Source: a virus
Strand: one strand, 5' to 3'
Length of the DNA stretch: 28,224 bases
IMG/VR virus record: IMGVR_UViG_3300010885_037119
Location: 1-28,224 of that record
The translations under genes and the position numbers were made by a program. Of this stretch, positions 17,822 to 24,558 are shown piece by piece; positions within the stretch are counted from its first letter, which is position 1; every line of letters begins with the position of its first letter. The notes under the pieces are model-generated. The model was not told the DNA's origin. It worked only from the letters and a program-made list of their open reading frames with translations, and ran no database searches.

Positions 17822-18568
17822 TTATCCTACCTGAGATCCAAGAATTGTGCCCACTGGGCTAAATGTAACTTTAGAAACACCTTGAATAGCAACGCCAGCA
17901 CCGGGTCCACTTCCAGGCGATCCGTTTGTAGTGCCCTTGCCAGAATTATAACCCCCAGAACCACCAGAAGTCAATGATCCAGTTCCCCCTGTGCCTGCTC
18001 CTGGGCCCGGAAAATAGCCAGCACCACCACCACCAAATCCACCTGATCCGCCGGATCCACCAACGCCGCCACTCTGCACTACGCCACTATTTTTTAAGAC
18101 TATGGGCGCATCAACAAACATAGCAGGACCCGCAGTGCCCGTTGCGTTACCGGGACCACCAGCCCCAGTAATATAACCACCGCTATTTACTGTCACAACA
18201 ATAGTAGCATTGGTGATTCCACCTGTACTAAATGCATATAAACTCGGAGATGTAGACCCCAATACCCCACCAATGGTGACGTTGATTTGAATTGGTGTTA
18301 CACTATCCCATCCTGCAGCAAGAGCATTGGTTTTTAAATTAAGATTTGTGGCGTTAGTTCCGGATGCCAATGAAAAATTATATACGAAAACATTGGTTGC
18401 TCCGTAAAACTTACTAAAAGAAATTGCACCAGAGGTTGGCACATTTGCGTCCTGTGGCACATTAGGCACATGACCAGTTCCTCTGTAATAGTTACCGAGA
18501 TTGTTTCCTAAATTAAAAGTATTTTTTAAATCTGTAAATCTGATAGGACCTGAAGATGGGATGGCCAT
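17822..18568 (-). CDS. gp38-like polyglycine receptor-binding adhesin
   Basis: 248 aa. The N-terminus (SSGPIRFTDLKNTFNLG, ending GAISFSKFYGAT near residue 57) resembles the GPI-x-x-x-D modules of the two glycine-rich adhesins. The middle is beta-rich (PIQINVTIGGVLGSTSPSLYA, ATIVVTVNSGG). The C-terminal half is Gly-rich with GGVGGSGGSGGFGGGGAG and GSPGSGPGAG loops framing PIVLKNSGVVQSGG. This layout, a beta part followed by short hydrophobic strands between polyglycine runs, is that of T-even gp38-type adhesins. GAGG is spaced 10 nt from ATG, and the only exact TATAAATA in the set lies 34 nt upstream. Host receptor binding is inferred. Confidence 0.8.
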   Translation of the reverse strand: MAIPSSGPIRFTDLKNTFNLGNNLGNYYRGTGHVPNVPQDANVPTSGAISFSKFYGATNVFVYNFSLASGTNATNLNLKTNALAAGWDSVTPIQINVTIGGVLGSTSPSLYAFSTGGITNATIVVTVNSGGYITGAGGPGNATGTAGPAMFVDAPIVLKNSGVVQSGGVGGSGGSGGFGGGGAGYFPGPGAGTGGTGSLTSGGSGGYNSGKGTTNGSPGSGPGAGVAIQGVSKVTFSPVGTILGSQVG

Positions 18569-18601
18569 TATAACGTTTCCTCAAAATTGACATTACCATC
18601 T

Positions 18602-18609
18602 TATTTATA
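18602..18609 (-). promoter_or_regulatory. T4-type late promoter TATAAATA
   Basis: Exact match to the T4 late-promoter octamer in the 48-nt gap before the gp38-like adhesin, 34 nt upstream of its ATG. Confidence 0.7.
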
Positions 18610-18616
18610 TGCCAAT

Positions 18617-19246
18617 TCAATTGAAAAAAACGGCCAAATTCATCCTTTCTTCATGGAAAAACGTATCATCATTAATAGCCATATTATGCAAGAACTTTTT
18701 ACCATCAAACATCACCAGTCTATTATATTTTGATTGTAAGGTTTTAATAACTCGATACTTGTCTCTACTTCTCCAAGGCTGGTGATGCTCTTTTATTTGA
18801 TTTGTAATAATCATTTCTTGGTCATCTGCGGTTTCTTCATATAGATTCGTGCCGTCGATGTCCATTTTTGTCAAATAAATCAAGCAATTCCACCCATCAT
18901 CCCTGTGTGGCCACCAATAATTATTCTTATAATCATTAAATTCTTTATCAATAAATCTGGCAATATTGCTATAGATCATATTTGAGCAAACATTGTTACT
19001 ACCACAGATATTAATCAATGTCTGCTGTAGGTCAAATATGCTATCATGCTGAATGTAGTGACGGCCTTCAAAAAACTCAACCGTATTATGTGACGGAAAT
19101 TCCCATTCTTTGTGTAGTCCGGGCTTATTGGTTTTTAAATATTCCACAATATCATCTGGATTCTTGAAAAAATCATCAATGATGTATATTTTACTATCTC
19201 GAAAGTCTTCAACAATTATATTTGTTATTTTATTAATTTCAAACAT
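18617..19246 (-). CDS. 2OG-Fe(II) oxygenase-like protein (DUF6445-like)
   Basis: 209 aa. IYIIDDFFKNPDDIVEYL near the N-terminus is typical of prolyl-hydroxylase-like phage and bacterial proteins. The iron site reads WWPHRDDGWNCLIYL (H114-x-D116), GTNLYEE follows, then LVMFDGKKFLHNMAI (H187) and R201 in EERMNLAVFFN. This is an H-x-D...H...R set as in 2OG dioxygenases, closer to DUF6445 than to the other two oxygenases of the window. It starts 3 nt after the preceding gene. Class confident; substrate unknown. Confidence 0.83.
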   Translation of the reverse strand: MFEINKITNIIVEDFRDSKIYIIDDFFKNPDDIVEYLKTNKPGLHKEWEFPSHNTVEFFEGRHYIQHDSIFDLQQTLINICGSNNVCSNMIYSNIARFIDKEFNDYKNNYWWPHRDDGWNCLIYLTKMDIDGTNLYEETADDQEMIITNQIKEHHQPWRSRDKYRVIKTLQSKYNRLVMFDGKKFLHNMAINDDTFFHEERMNLAVFFN

Positions 19247-19249
19247 AAT

Positions 19250-19984
19250 TCAAAACCCAAACGGACATTTTTTCTGGTTTATCATCCTCTTTCTCTTGCT
19301 ATAAACATTGGTATAAGAAAATCTATTACCACGCTCAGCCATGAGAAAGAATTTATCTGGGTCGTAATGATTATGTATTTTAACTTTCTTGTCGGTCAAT
19401 GGAATCAAGTTCACCATTGAAGTACCAGACTCTATTAAGAATTTGTTACTCTTCATTGTACCAATGTTAACAAACATATTGATATGCGTAAAGTTATTAT
19501 GCTTGAAATCCATCACAGCAGGAGGAACAAAAATTTGGCTTAACTCAGGCAAATTCCATGTATTTTGGACCCATGCCCACTTAATATATTTTTTAGTAGA
19601 AAATATCCAAGGGGAAATAATCTTTAAATGCACATAATCATTGGGGTCCAGATAGCCCTGCATTTGTGAAAAATCATGGGTTTCAACTTGAGTTCTGCTA
19701 TCAGAAAAATCATATTGATATGCGCCATTATCAAACTTTAAAAATGAAAAATCTGACCAAAGTGGGATTGTGATACCATGCTGGTGAAACAAATTAAAGC
19801 CAACACAACTGCGCATGGTAGGTTCTATATATGGAACATTTTTATTATCTATAACTGCTGGAAGATTTTTCCACCAAGAAGGTAAAAATTTTGCAGTATG
19901 ATTTACTGGAAAATACTCATAGACATCTGGACGGTTGGTAAAACAGTCTAAATGAATTACACTGGGTTTTATGAAAAATAGCAT
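19250..19984 (-). CDS. Phage family of unknown function
   Basis: 244 aa. Recognisable segments are VIHLDCFTNRPDVYEYFP, FLPSWWKNLP, TMRSCVGF, GITIPLWSDF and a C-terminal KRKRMINQKKCPFGF. I recall this arrangement from hypothetical proteins of marine T4-like cyanophages, often near 2OG oxygenases, but know of no assigned function. There are many aromatic residues, no membrane segment and no clear catalytic motif. It starts 40 nt after the GP88-like gene and is followed after 3 nt by the DUF6445-like oxygenase, so the two may act together. Confidence 0.75.
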   Translation of the reverse strand: MLFFIKPSVIHLDCFTNRPDVYEYFPVNHTAKFLPSWWKNLPAVIDNKNVPYIEPTMRSCVGFNLFHQHGITIPLWSDFSFLKFDNGAYQYDFSDSRTQVETHDFSQMQGYLDPNDYVHLKIISPWIFSTKKYIKWAWVQNTWNLPELSQIFVPPAVMDFKHNNFTHINMFVNIGTMKSNKFLIESGTSMVNLIPLTDKKVKIHNHYDPDKFFLMAERGNRFSYTNVYSKRKRMINQKKCPFGF

Positions 19985-19991
19985 AACCGCT

Positions 19992-20020
19992 ATTATATCA
20001 CGGCTTTAGCTCAGCATCAA
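19992..20020 (-). promoter_or_regulatory. Candidate sigma70-like promoter
   Basis: TTGATG (20015-20020), a 17-bp spacer and TATAAT (19992-19997) on the minus strand. Transcription would start almost at the ATG at 19984, implying a leaderless message, so the match may be fortuitous. Confidence 0.35.
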
Positions 20021-20024
20021 GCCC

Positions 20025-21281
20025 CTATCCATGCTTTAATAACAGTGTACTCAATACATCAGCACGTTTGGCCGAAATATCACCCTCTCCCGGAGCAATA
20101 ATAACATTCCACTTTTGAATATTACTCTTTTGTGGGATTGCCATCATTTCATCATAAGTCAATATAGACTGTGGCTTTAGATTATATTCTTTGGCCAATC
20201 GATCTTTTAGTGTATGTAGTGCTGCTGGACTATCTGGCTGCCATGCACCGCCCGCTGTCTTGACTAAGTTACCCTTGGCATCTCTTTTCAATAGATCTTG
20301 GAATAATTCATCTGGCACAATTCTAGAATTCTTGGTGCGCTCTAGTCCGGGATCTTGTGCTTTTACTTGTCTTTCTTGCTCAGGGCTAGCACCTTCAGAC
20401 CAATTGATCATAAAGTTATCTGGCTTTTTGGACATAACAGCACTGGCAATCTTGGTATAGGCATAGAAATCAACATCTGGGAATTTTTTAGCAAAATCAA
20501 AAGCCAATTGCATATATTCTGGACTAAAGAAATCACCAGCATCATGCCAGCGAATACTTACTTTGTAATTGCCTTTTTTTCCTGCTGCTTCTTCTTTGGT
20601 AATTTCCTCTGACAATTTGGCAAAGAATCCATCTGGATCATTTAATAAAAATGTCAACAATCTGGCTCTGCTTAACCAACCCGCCTCGTACTGAATATAT
20701 CCACCACCCATGGCATAACAGTCTACCTTACAACTACCAGCACCCGGACAGGTATTGACTATAATTAATTGATTGGTACTTTCATCAACTGCAACTCCCA
20801 CCAATGCTGCAAATCCAACATTAAAGAATTGTTCTAACTCACCATTGGAATGCGCCATCTTTTCATTTTGCTTTAAAATACTGGCAGGTCTCTGTGAAAC
20901 AGCACGCTTGATTGCATCTTCATCGTAGGTTTTGCCATCAGGTAGCAAATACTTGATTGCGCTTGATCGATGAATATAAGGCATTTTATACTTGTCAGAT
21001 GCTGTTTTGTCAGATTTAAACTTTTGTTTTCCAGTTTTCTTGTCAAACTGTCCGGGAAGATCAGTGCCTTTGGTTCTGGTCATGTAATCTTGAAATTCTT
21101 TCCCACCAAGTTCACGACTTGGCGCAGACAATTTGGTAGCCTCATCCACTTCAGCATCATCTTTTGGTTGACTCTGCTGAACAAATTGATCCACTGACAT
21201 GATCTTAATGCCACGAACTGCTCCGGGCAAATCATGACGTGCTTGTTTTTCAATGTTTTCTATTAATTCTCTGATTTTCAT
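20025..21281 (-). CDS. GP88-family cysteine-motif protein
   Basis: 418 aa. Residues ~150-280 carry the landmarks of the phage 'gene product 88' family: NTCPGAGSCKVDCYA (C178, C184, C188-Y189), the nearby GGGY, VSIRWHDAGDFFSPEY (residues 241-256) and DFYAYTK (271-277). The C-x5-C-x3-C-Y pattern suggests a metal or Fe-S site, and the HDAGDFFS block looks catalytic; the chemistry of the family is not known to me. The N-terminus MKIRELIENIEKQ resembles the capsid-targeting sequences of T4 internal proteins, and residues ~30-100 are polar and probably disordered. Other proteins nearby start the same way. Start ATG 21281 follows GAGAA weakly. A role as a packaged or injected enzyme is speculation. 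Confidence 0.75.
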   Translation of the reverse strand: MKIRELIENIEKQARHDLPGAVRGIKIMSVDQFVQQSQPKDDAEVDEATKLSAPSRELGGKEFQDYMTRTKGTDLPGQFDKKTGKQKFKSDKTASDKYKMPYIHRSSAIKYLLPDGKTYDEDAIKRAVSQRPASILKQNEKMAHSNGELEQFFNVGFAALVGVAVDESTNQLIIVNTCPGAGSCKVDCYAMGGGYIQYEAGWLSRARLLTFLLNDPDGFFAKLSEEITKEEAAGKKGNYKVSIRWHDAGDFFSPEYMQLAFDFAKKFPDVDFYAYTKIASAVMSKKPDNFMINWSEGASPEQERQVKAQDPGLERTKNSRIVPDELFQDLLKRDAKGNLVKTAGGAWQPDSPAALHTLKDRLAKEYNLKPQSILTYDEMMAIPQKSNIQKWNVIIAPGEGDISAKRADVLSTLLLKHG

Positions 21282-21294
21282 AGTTGTTTCTCAA

Positions 21295-21414
21295 TCAAGT
21301 AGGCGCATATGGCTTAAATGGATTGCCATCCTGTTCTGGCCGATTTAAATCCCGTTCGGGATAAACCGGATAAGGATGATATGGCGATTCAGACTCTTTA
21401 AATTGGCGTAACAT
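21295..21414 (-). CDS. Small Pro/Tyr-rich protein
   Basis: 39 aa from ATG 21414 to TGA 21295. It is acidic-polar and rich in Pro and Tyr (SPYHPYPVYPERDLN, NPFKPYAP). It fills the gap between the 60-aa gene, 8 nt upstream, and the GP88-like gene, 13 nt downstream, leaving normal phage spacing on both sides. No good SD is seen, and the function is unknown. It could be a chance ORF, but the fit and the non-random composition argue for a gene. Confidence 0.5.
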   Translation of the reverse strand: MLRQFKESESPYHPYPVYPERDLNRPEQDGNPFKPYAPT

Positions 21415-21419
21415 GAAAT

Positions 21420-21427
21420 TATTTATG
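21420..21427 (-). promoter_or_regulatory. Late-promoter-like octamer CATAAATA
   Basis: Overlaps the TAA stop of the 60-aa gene. It is only 6 nt before the small ORF at 21414 but 139 nt before the GP88-like gene, which it would more plausibly serve. Confidence 0.4.
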
Positions 21428-21605
21428 CTGTTCGCATGTGATAGAGTTCTATGTTCTTTTGGTCTCTGTATTTGATAGCCGCAGCTTCTGATTCAAATTT
21501 CATGTCAAAATTGACCATTCTGCCCAATTTTACATCATATTTACGAAATGATGCTATTACTGGCCCAACAAAACCTTCAAATAACAGAAGTTCTCGGATT
21601 TTCAC
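21423..21605 (-). CDS. Small protein with capsid-targeting-like N-terminus
   Basis: 60 aa from a GTG start that overlaps the preceding stop (GTGA, 21602-21605). It begins MKIRELLLFEGFVGPV, matching the MKIREL start of the GP88-like protein two genes away. L-F-E followed by G at residues 8-11 would suit a T4 prohead-protease-type (L/I)-x-E site. The remainder (FRKYDVKLGRMVNFDMKFES, AAIKYRDQKNIELYHMRTA) is basic and mixed alpha/beta. Function unknown; a small internal head protein is a testable idea. Confidence 0.72.
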   Translation of the reverse strand: MKIRELLLFEGFVGPVIASFRKYDVKLGRMVNFDMKFESEAAAIKYRDQKNIELYHMRTA

Positions 21606-22114
21606 AGAACTTTTTCCTTGATATCCCAGTGTGAAAACTTAAGCACAAATTCAGTCATAAACTTGGAGTATTCATTGGGGTCATCGAAAACAATTCTGGA
21701 TCTCAATAGACCACTGGTATAATCATGGTTACTTTCTGGAAATTCAGCAACTCGGTCTTCGCATTGGAAAACATATTCACTGCCTTGACTAGTTTGACGA
21801 ATATCAACTAGCTTGCCCGGTTGGTTGAACTTTGAAATTCCCACAAATCTTGGGCGCAATATCACATCCACAATCACCGGATAATACATTTGATCAATAT
21901 TTTCTTGTGTCAATTTCTTTTTAGAATAGGGTAATCCTGACAAGAATGTGCGCAACTCCCTGACATCCACGTCTTCATCGGTAACTTGAGTCACCGACTC
22001 ATCTAGTATAATCTCACCACTGACCCCGTACATATCCAAAATTTTATGGATTTTGTCCAAGATAGATTCCTTGATTGACAGACTAGACTTGGTGAATAAT
22101 TGATAGTAGCGCAT
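21602..22114 (-). CDS. Paralogue pair member B (MRYYQLF family)
   Basis: 170 aa when started at ATG 22114, giving MRYYQLFTKSS. A longer frame begins at 22156 but would overlap the upstream gene by 35 nt and lacks the shared start. From about residue 50 it aligns with the neighbouring 159-aa protein through FVGISKF-x-QP-x-x-LV-I, Y-FQ, R-x-(V/I)F, EYSKFMT and K-F-x-W-x-IKEKVL. It is mostly beta with a helical N-terminal third. Not recognised. It sits between its paralogue, 7 nt away, and the 60-aa gene (GTGA overlap). The shared N-terminus may be a targeting sequence. Confidence 0.8.
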   Translation of the reverse strand: MRYYQLFTKSSLSIKESILDKIHKILDMYGVSGEIILDESVTQVTDEDVDVRELRTFLSGLPYSKKKLTQENIDQMYYPVIVDVILRPRFVGISKFNQPGKLVDIRQTSQGSEYVFQCEDRVAEFPESNHDYTSGLLRSRIVFDDPNEYSKFMTEFVLKFSHWDIKEKVL

Positions 22115-22121
22115 GATCTTT

Positions 22122-22601
22122 TTACAATACCTTTTCCGTGATCTTCCATCCAGCAAATTTTAGAATCAACAGAGTCATGAATTTGGAATATTCATGGGTA
22201 TTTTCAAAGATCACTCTAAATTGCATGAGATTGTCACTGTCATTTTTGCTGGCAGAAAATGTCTCCACAGTTTCGCCTGATTGAAAAATATAATCACTGC
22301 CTTCAATACTGACTAATGTTGCTGGTTGATCAAATTTGGAAACTCCAATGAACTTTCCCACTGGTACCATGTGCATCATCACTGGGTACATTGTTGTGTT
22401 GATATCTTGACCAGAAAGAGTCTGTCTGGTACCAGGATAGGTGCTGATAAATTTGCGGAATTCGGCGGCATTAAAACTTTTGTCACCATTCTTGGCTTCG
22501 GATAGATTTGAATCTATATTGCCAATGTCCATTTTTGATAGTGAACTGGTTTGCTGGTCGTTGACCGAAGGTTTATTTTTGAATAATTGATAATATCTCA
22601 T
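22122..22601 (-). CDS. Paralogue pair member A (MRYYQLF family)
   Basis: 159 aa starting MRYYQLFKNKPS with AGGG 8 nt before the ATG. After a polar, Ser/Asp-rich stretch (residues ~10-40) it matches member B from AEFRKFISTYPG to the C-terminus: GKFIGVSKFDQPATLVSI, DYIFQSGE, FRVIFENTHEYSKFMTLLILKF and ITEKVL. Identity is partial, so the duplication is not recent. GGTAAATA lies 23 nt upstream and marks it as the first gene of a late unit running toward the GP88-like gene. No known fold was recognised. Confidence 0.8.
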   Translation of the reverse strand: MRYYQLFKNKPSVNDQQTSSLSKMDIGNIDSNLSEAKNGDKSFNAAEFRKFISTYPGTRQTLSGQDINTTMYPVMMHMVPVGKFIGVSKFDQPATLVSIEGSDYIFQSGETVETFSASKNDSDNLMQFRVIFENTHEYSKFMTLLILKFAGWKITEKVL

Positions 22602-22623
22602 ATTATGCCCTATATTATGATCT

Positions 22624-22631
22624 TATTTACC
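22624..22631 (-). promoter_or_regulatory. Late-promoter-like octamer GGTAAATA
   Basis: In the 74-nt gap upstream of the MRYYQLF paralogue pair, 23 nt before the ATG at 22601. The leader would still contain the AGGG ribosome site. Confidence 0.5.
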
Positions 22632-22675
22632 ATTTTTTCAATGATACTATCAGTTTCTGATTATTCCTTGAAATT

Positions 22676-22888
22676 TTAATATCGGTTGTTGCCCACGATA
22701 ATGGGTTTGCTGGCATAGCCTAGATCAAATAATTTGGTAATGGGGTGATCACCCAAATGATCAGATACGGTGCGCATGGCATCTTCTCTGTCAAATGCCT
22801 GTACTTCTATGACATAATTTACCAATTGACCGGTTTCGTCTGGTTTTGAAAAAGTGGCCACATAGACACGTTGCATGGCTATGCCCAT
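22676..22888 (-). CDS. Small beta-rich protein, unknown
   Basis: 70 aa from ATG 22888, which overlaps the previous gene by 10 nt. ATG 22876 (66 aa, MQRVYVATFSKPDETG), 2 nt after that gene's stop, is an equally good start. The sequence alternates a strand (VYVATF), a second strand (VNYVIEVQAF), a helix (DREDAMRTVSDHLG) and a further strand (SKPIIVGNN), resembling a small ferredoxin-like fold. Not recognised. It is the last gene of the operon containing rfbC and one LRW-tail protein. Confidence 0.7.
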   Translation of the reverse strand: MGIAMQRVYVATFSKPDETGQLVNYVIEVQAFDREDAMRTVSDHLGDHPITKLFDLGYASKPIIVGNNRY

Positions 22889-23106
22889 CTTAGCACAAAC
22901 AATGTGCGATCTTGTGGATTGTCAAATTCTAGGGAAATATTGAGATTGCGGATTTTTACCCGTGCGCCATGTGTTTCTAATAACCACTTGGCAAATGGTT
23001 TATGGTCATTCCATAATGGATCTGATAGGAATACCAATGACTTATTGCATTGAACGTTGTTGGCCCAATATATAAATGAGTTAGTGTAAAGTTCTTGGTC
23101 ATTCAT
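22879..23106 (-). CDS. LRW-tail small protein 1
   Basis: 75 aa from ATG 23106 (a TTG four codons upstream is possible). It has an aromatic N-terminal half (YTNSFIYWANN, FLSDPLWNDHKPFAKWL) and ends ISLEFDNPQDRTLFVLRWA-stop. The end motif F-x4-(D/E/Q)-x2-L-(F/W)-x-(L/M)-R-W-x-stop is shared with five other small proteins between 25.3 and 27.3 kb. I do not recognise the family. It lies between the 90-aa gene and the 70-aa gene in the rfbC operon, apart from the other members. Confidence 0.72.
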   Translation of the reverse strand: MNDQELYTNSFIYWANNVQCNKSLVFLSDPLWNDHKPFAKWLLETHGARVKIRNLNISLEFDNPQDRTLFVLRWA

Positions 23107-23125
23107 ACGCCATACCAATCAATCT

Positions 23126-23398
23126 TTAATCGAACCAGCGATGTTCCAAGTGATCCCAATGTCGTACATCGTAGATTTTGTAATGTATATTATATCCCAA
23201 CAATCCAATCTCAAAGTTAAAACCTGCATGGTTTTCTCCGACACTAAATGATAGGTCGAAATTAAACAATGTGGCGCATTGAATATAATGTTCTAATTCC
23301 CAAAATTTGTTCTTGGTCAGTTTACCAGTGACCCATCCCAAATTCTTGAAATAATTGCCCGGTCCGTTGATGCTAGTGTGTAATGATATAATGTTCAT
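23126..23398 (-). CDS. Unknown protein coupled to rfbC
   Basis: 90 aa whose start overlaps the rfbC stop (ATGA, 23395-23398), so it is translationally coupled to it. It is rich in aromatic residues and His: NYFKNLGWVTGKLTKNKFWELEHYIQ, FNFDLSFSVGENHAGFNFEIGLLGYNIHYKIYD split by a short turn, ending HWDHLEHRWFD. It appears beta-rich in the C-terminal half, possibly a small sandwich. No family recognised. The RW near its end is not the LRW motif of the neighbouring family. Confidence 0.68.
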   Translation of the reverse strand: MNIISLHTSINGPGNYFKNLGWVTGKLTKNKFWELEHYIQCATLFNFDLSFSVGENHAGFNFEIGLLGYNIHYKIYDVRHWDHLEHRWFD

Positions 23399-23937
23399 AG
23401 TTCGATGTTGGCAAAAAATTTCCCATTCTTGTCTTTGTCAGAAACAATGGGAGTGATAGTAAAATCCCAAGAAATATTCAAATCTGGGTCGTCATACCTG
23501 ATACAATGTTCACTTTTAGGATACCAATAATCGGTGGTTTTGTAGAGAAAGTTGGCACCTTGTTCTGACAACACTTGGAAACCATGTGCCAATCCTGGCG
23601 GAACCCATAATTGTCGATGATTTTCAGCAGAAAGTTCAACACACACCGACTTTCCAAAAGTAGGAGAATCTTTGCGAATATCAACAGCCACATCCAATAC
23701 CTTACCAGTGACAACACGTACCAGTTTACCTTGAGGATTGGGTGATTGGTAGTGCAAACCACGGATTACACCATACTGTGAGTATGAATGATTATCTTGT
23801 ACAAAATTGGTTTCAACTCCGGTTAAATCTTGAAAATTTTGTTGATTAAAACTTTCAAGAAAGTAACCACGGTGATCACCGAATGTTTTTGGTTCAAGAA
23901 TTAATACGCCTTGAATTTCAGTGTTGTGAACTATCAT
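23395..23937 (-). CDS. rfbC: dTDP-4-dehydrorhamnose 3,5-epimerase
   Basis: 180 aa, the usual length for RmlC/RfbC. The cupin carries the family landmarks: FGDHRGYFLE (R23), VQDNHSYSQYGVIRGLHYQ with catalytic H62, KLVRV, DVAVDIRKDSPTFG, an FVPPG-like WVPPGLAHGF segment with H118, and Y132 in FLYKTTDYW, the second catalytic residue. It converts dTDP-4-dehydro-6-deoxyglucose toward dTDP-4-dehydrorhamnose. No rfbA, rfbB or rfbD is in this window, so it would use host intermediates unless those genes lie elsewhere. It overlaps the 90-aa gene by ATGA. Together with the glycosyltransferase-like gene it hints at sugar modification of host envelope or virion. Function confident; role inferred. Confidence 0.92.
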   Translation of the reverse strand: MIVHNTEIQGVLILEPKTFGDHRGYFLESFNQQNFQDLTGVETNFVQDNHSYSQYGVIRGLHYQSPNPQGKLVRVVTGKVLDVAVDIRKDSPTFGKSVCVELSAENHRQLWVPPGLAHGFQVLSEQGANFLYKTTDYWYPKSEHCIRYDDPDLNISWDFTITPIVSDKDKNGKFFANIEL

Positions 23938-23950
23938 TTTATGTTATCCA

Positions 23951-24058
23951 CTATATAATTATCAGTGACAGTACACCACCATAGGAAGTCATCTTACTTC
24001 TACCGGTGTTATTTGCAAGTTCTTGAAAACGAATAATTTGATCGTATAATTCTTTCAT
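23951..24058 (-). CDS. Tiny protein coupled to the HD hydrolase
   Basis: 35 aa from ATG 24058 to TAG 23951. The start overlaps the hydrolase stop as ATGA, the same coupling used by confirmed genes here. It fills an otherwise empty 117-nt gap. The sequence begins MKELYDQIIRFQELANN (helical), has a short SKMTSYGG loop and ends in LSLIII. It has no recognised relatives and may be a chance ORF, but the coupling favours a gene. Confidence 0.5.
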   Translation of the reverse strand: MKELYDQIIRFQELANNTGRSKMTSYGGVLSLIII

Positions 24059-24555
24059 AATAATTTTCTAGCTTCTGCCATCAACCTAGCATCACCTTTA
24101 TCCAATACTTCCAACAATAATCTCTTTTCTTCCAAGTAGATCCTAGCAAAATTCTTATCATGTTTCAATATACTACGTGTATTTGAAATAAGATCGGCAA
24201 TTTTGATCGTCATAGCTTCTGCTGGTGATTGGGCAAGATGAGCACGATCAATCGCCTTGCGCACGGCTCTATTGCCGTCTTCAGGCTTGCTGACATCTGT
24301 CAACCATGCTACTAAATCTGCAACATCTGAACCAAATTCAGCCAAGATGGTTTCTATTGTAATACCAGTATCTTCAACTACGTCATGTAGGAAAGCTGCC
24401 GCAATCATTTCAGGAGTGCCACCCACTTCTTCCACCATCTTGGCAACCTCTATGGGATGGACGATATAAGGCTCATCAGTATATTTGCGGCGTTGACCCA
24501 CCGCAGCATGTGCCGCCGTGGCAAATATCCTGGCTTTTTCTACAAGTGGTAACAT
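24055..24555 (-). CDS. HD-domain (p)ppGpp/nucleotide hydrolase, SpoT/MESH1-like
   Basis: 166 aa, the size of a stand-alone small alarmone hydrolase. The HD site is complete: H33 (YIVHPIEVA), H57-D58 and E61-D62 (AFLHDVVEDT), and D121 with N125 (KIADLISNT). R23-K24 (QRRKYTDEPY) match the substrate-binding Arg-Lys of MESH1 and SpoT hydrolases. FG-x-x-VA-x-LV-x-x-LTDVSK is the usual family middle. These enzymes remove the 3'-diphosphate from (p)ppGpp; human MESH1 also acts on NADPH. No synthetase or TGS domain is present. It starts 3 nt after the zinc-ribbon gene and couples to a 35-aa ORF. Blunting the host stringent response is the natural inference; activity on another nucleotide is possible. 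Confidence 0.88.
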   Translation of the reverse strand: MLPLVEKARIFATAAHAAVGQRRKYTDEPYIVHPIEVAKMVEEVGGTPEMIAAAFLHDVVEDTGITIETILAEFGSDVADLVAWLTDVSKPEDGNRAVRKAIDRAHLAQSPAEAMTIKIADLISNTRSILKHDKNFARIYLEEKRLLLEVLDKGDARLMAEARKLL

Positions 24556-24558
24556 GAT

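Noticed and set aside
22115-22156. A 14-residue N-terminal extension of the paralogue at 21602
   Set aside because: It would overlap the upstream gene by 35 nt. The internal ATG gives the MRYYQLF start shared with the adjacent paralogue.
23478-23762. A 94-codon minus-strand ORF inside rfbC
   Set aside because: Out-of-frame shadow of a well-supported enzyme gene with all active-site residues.
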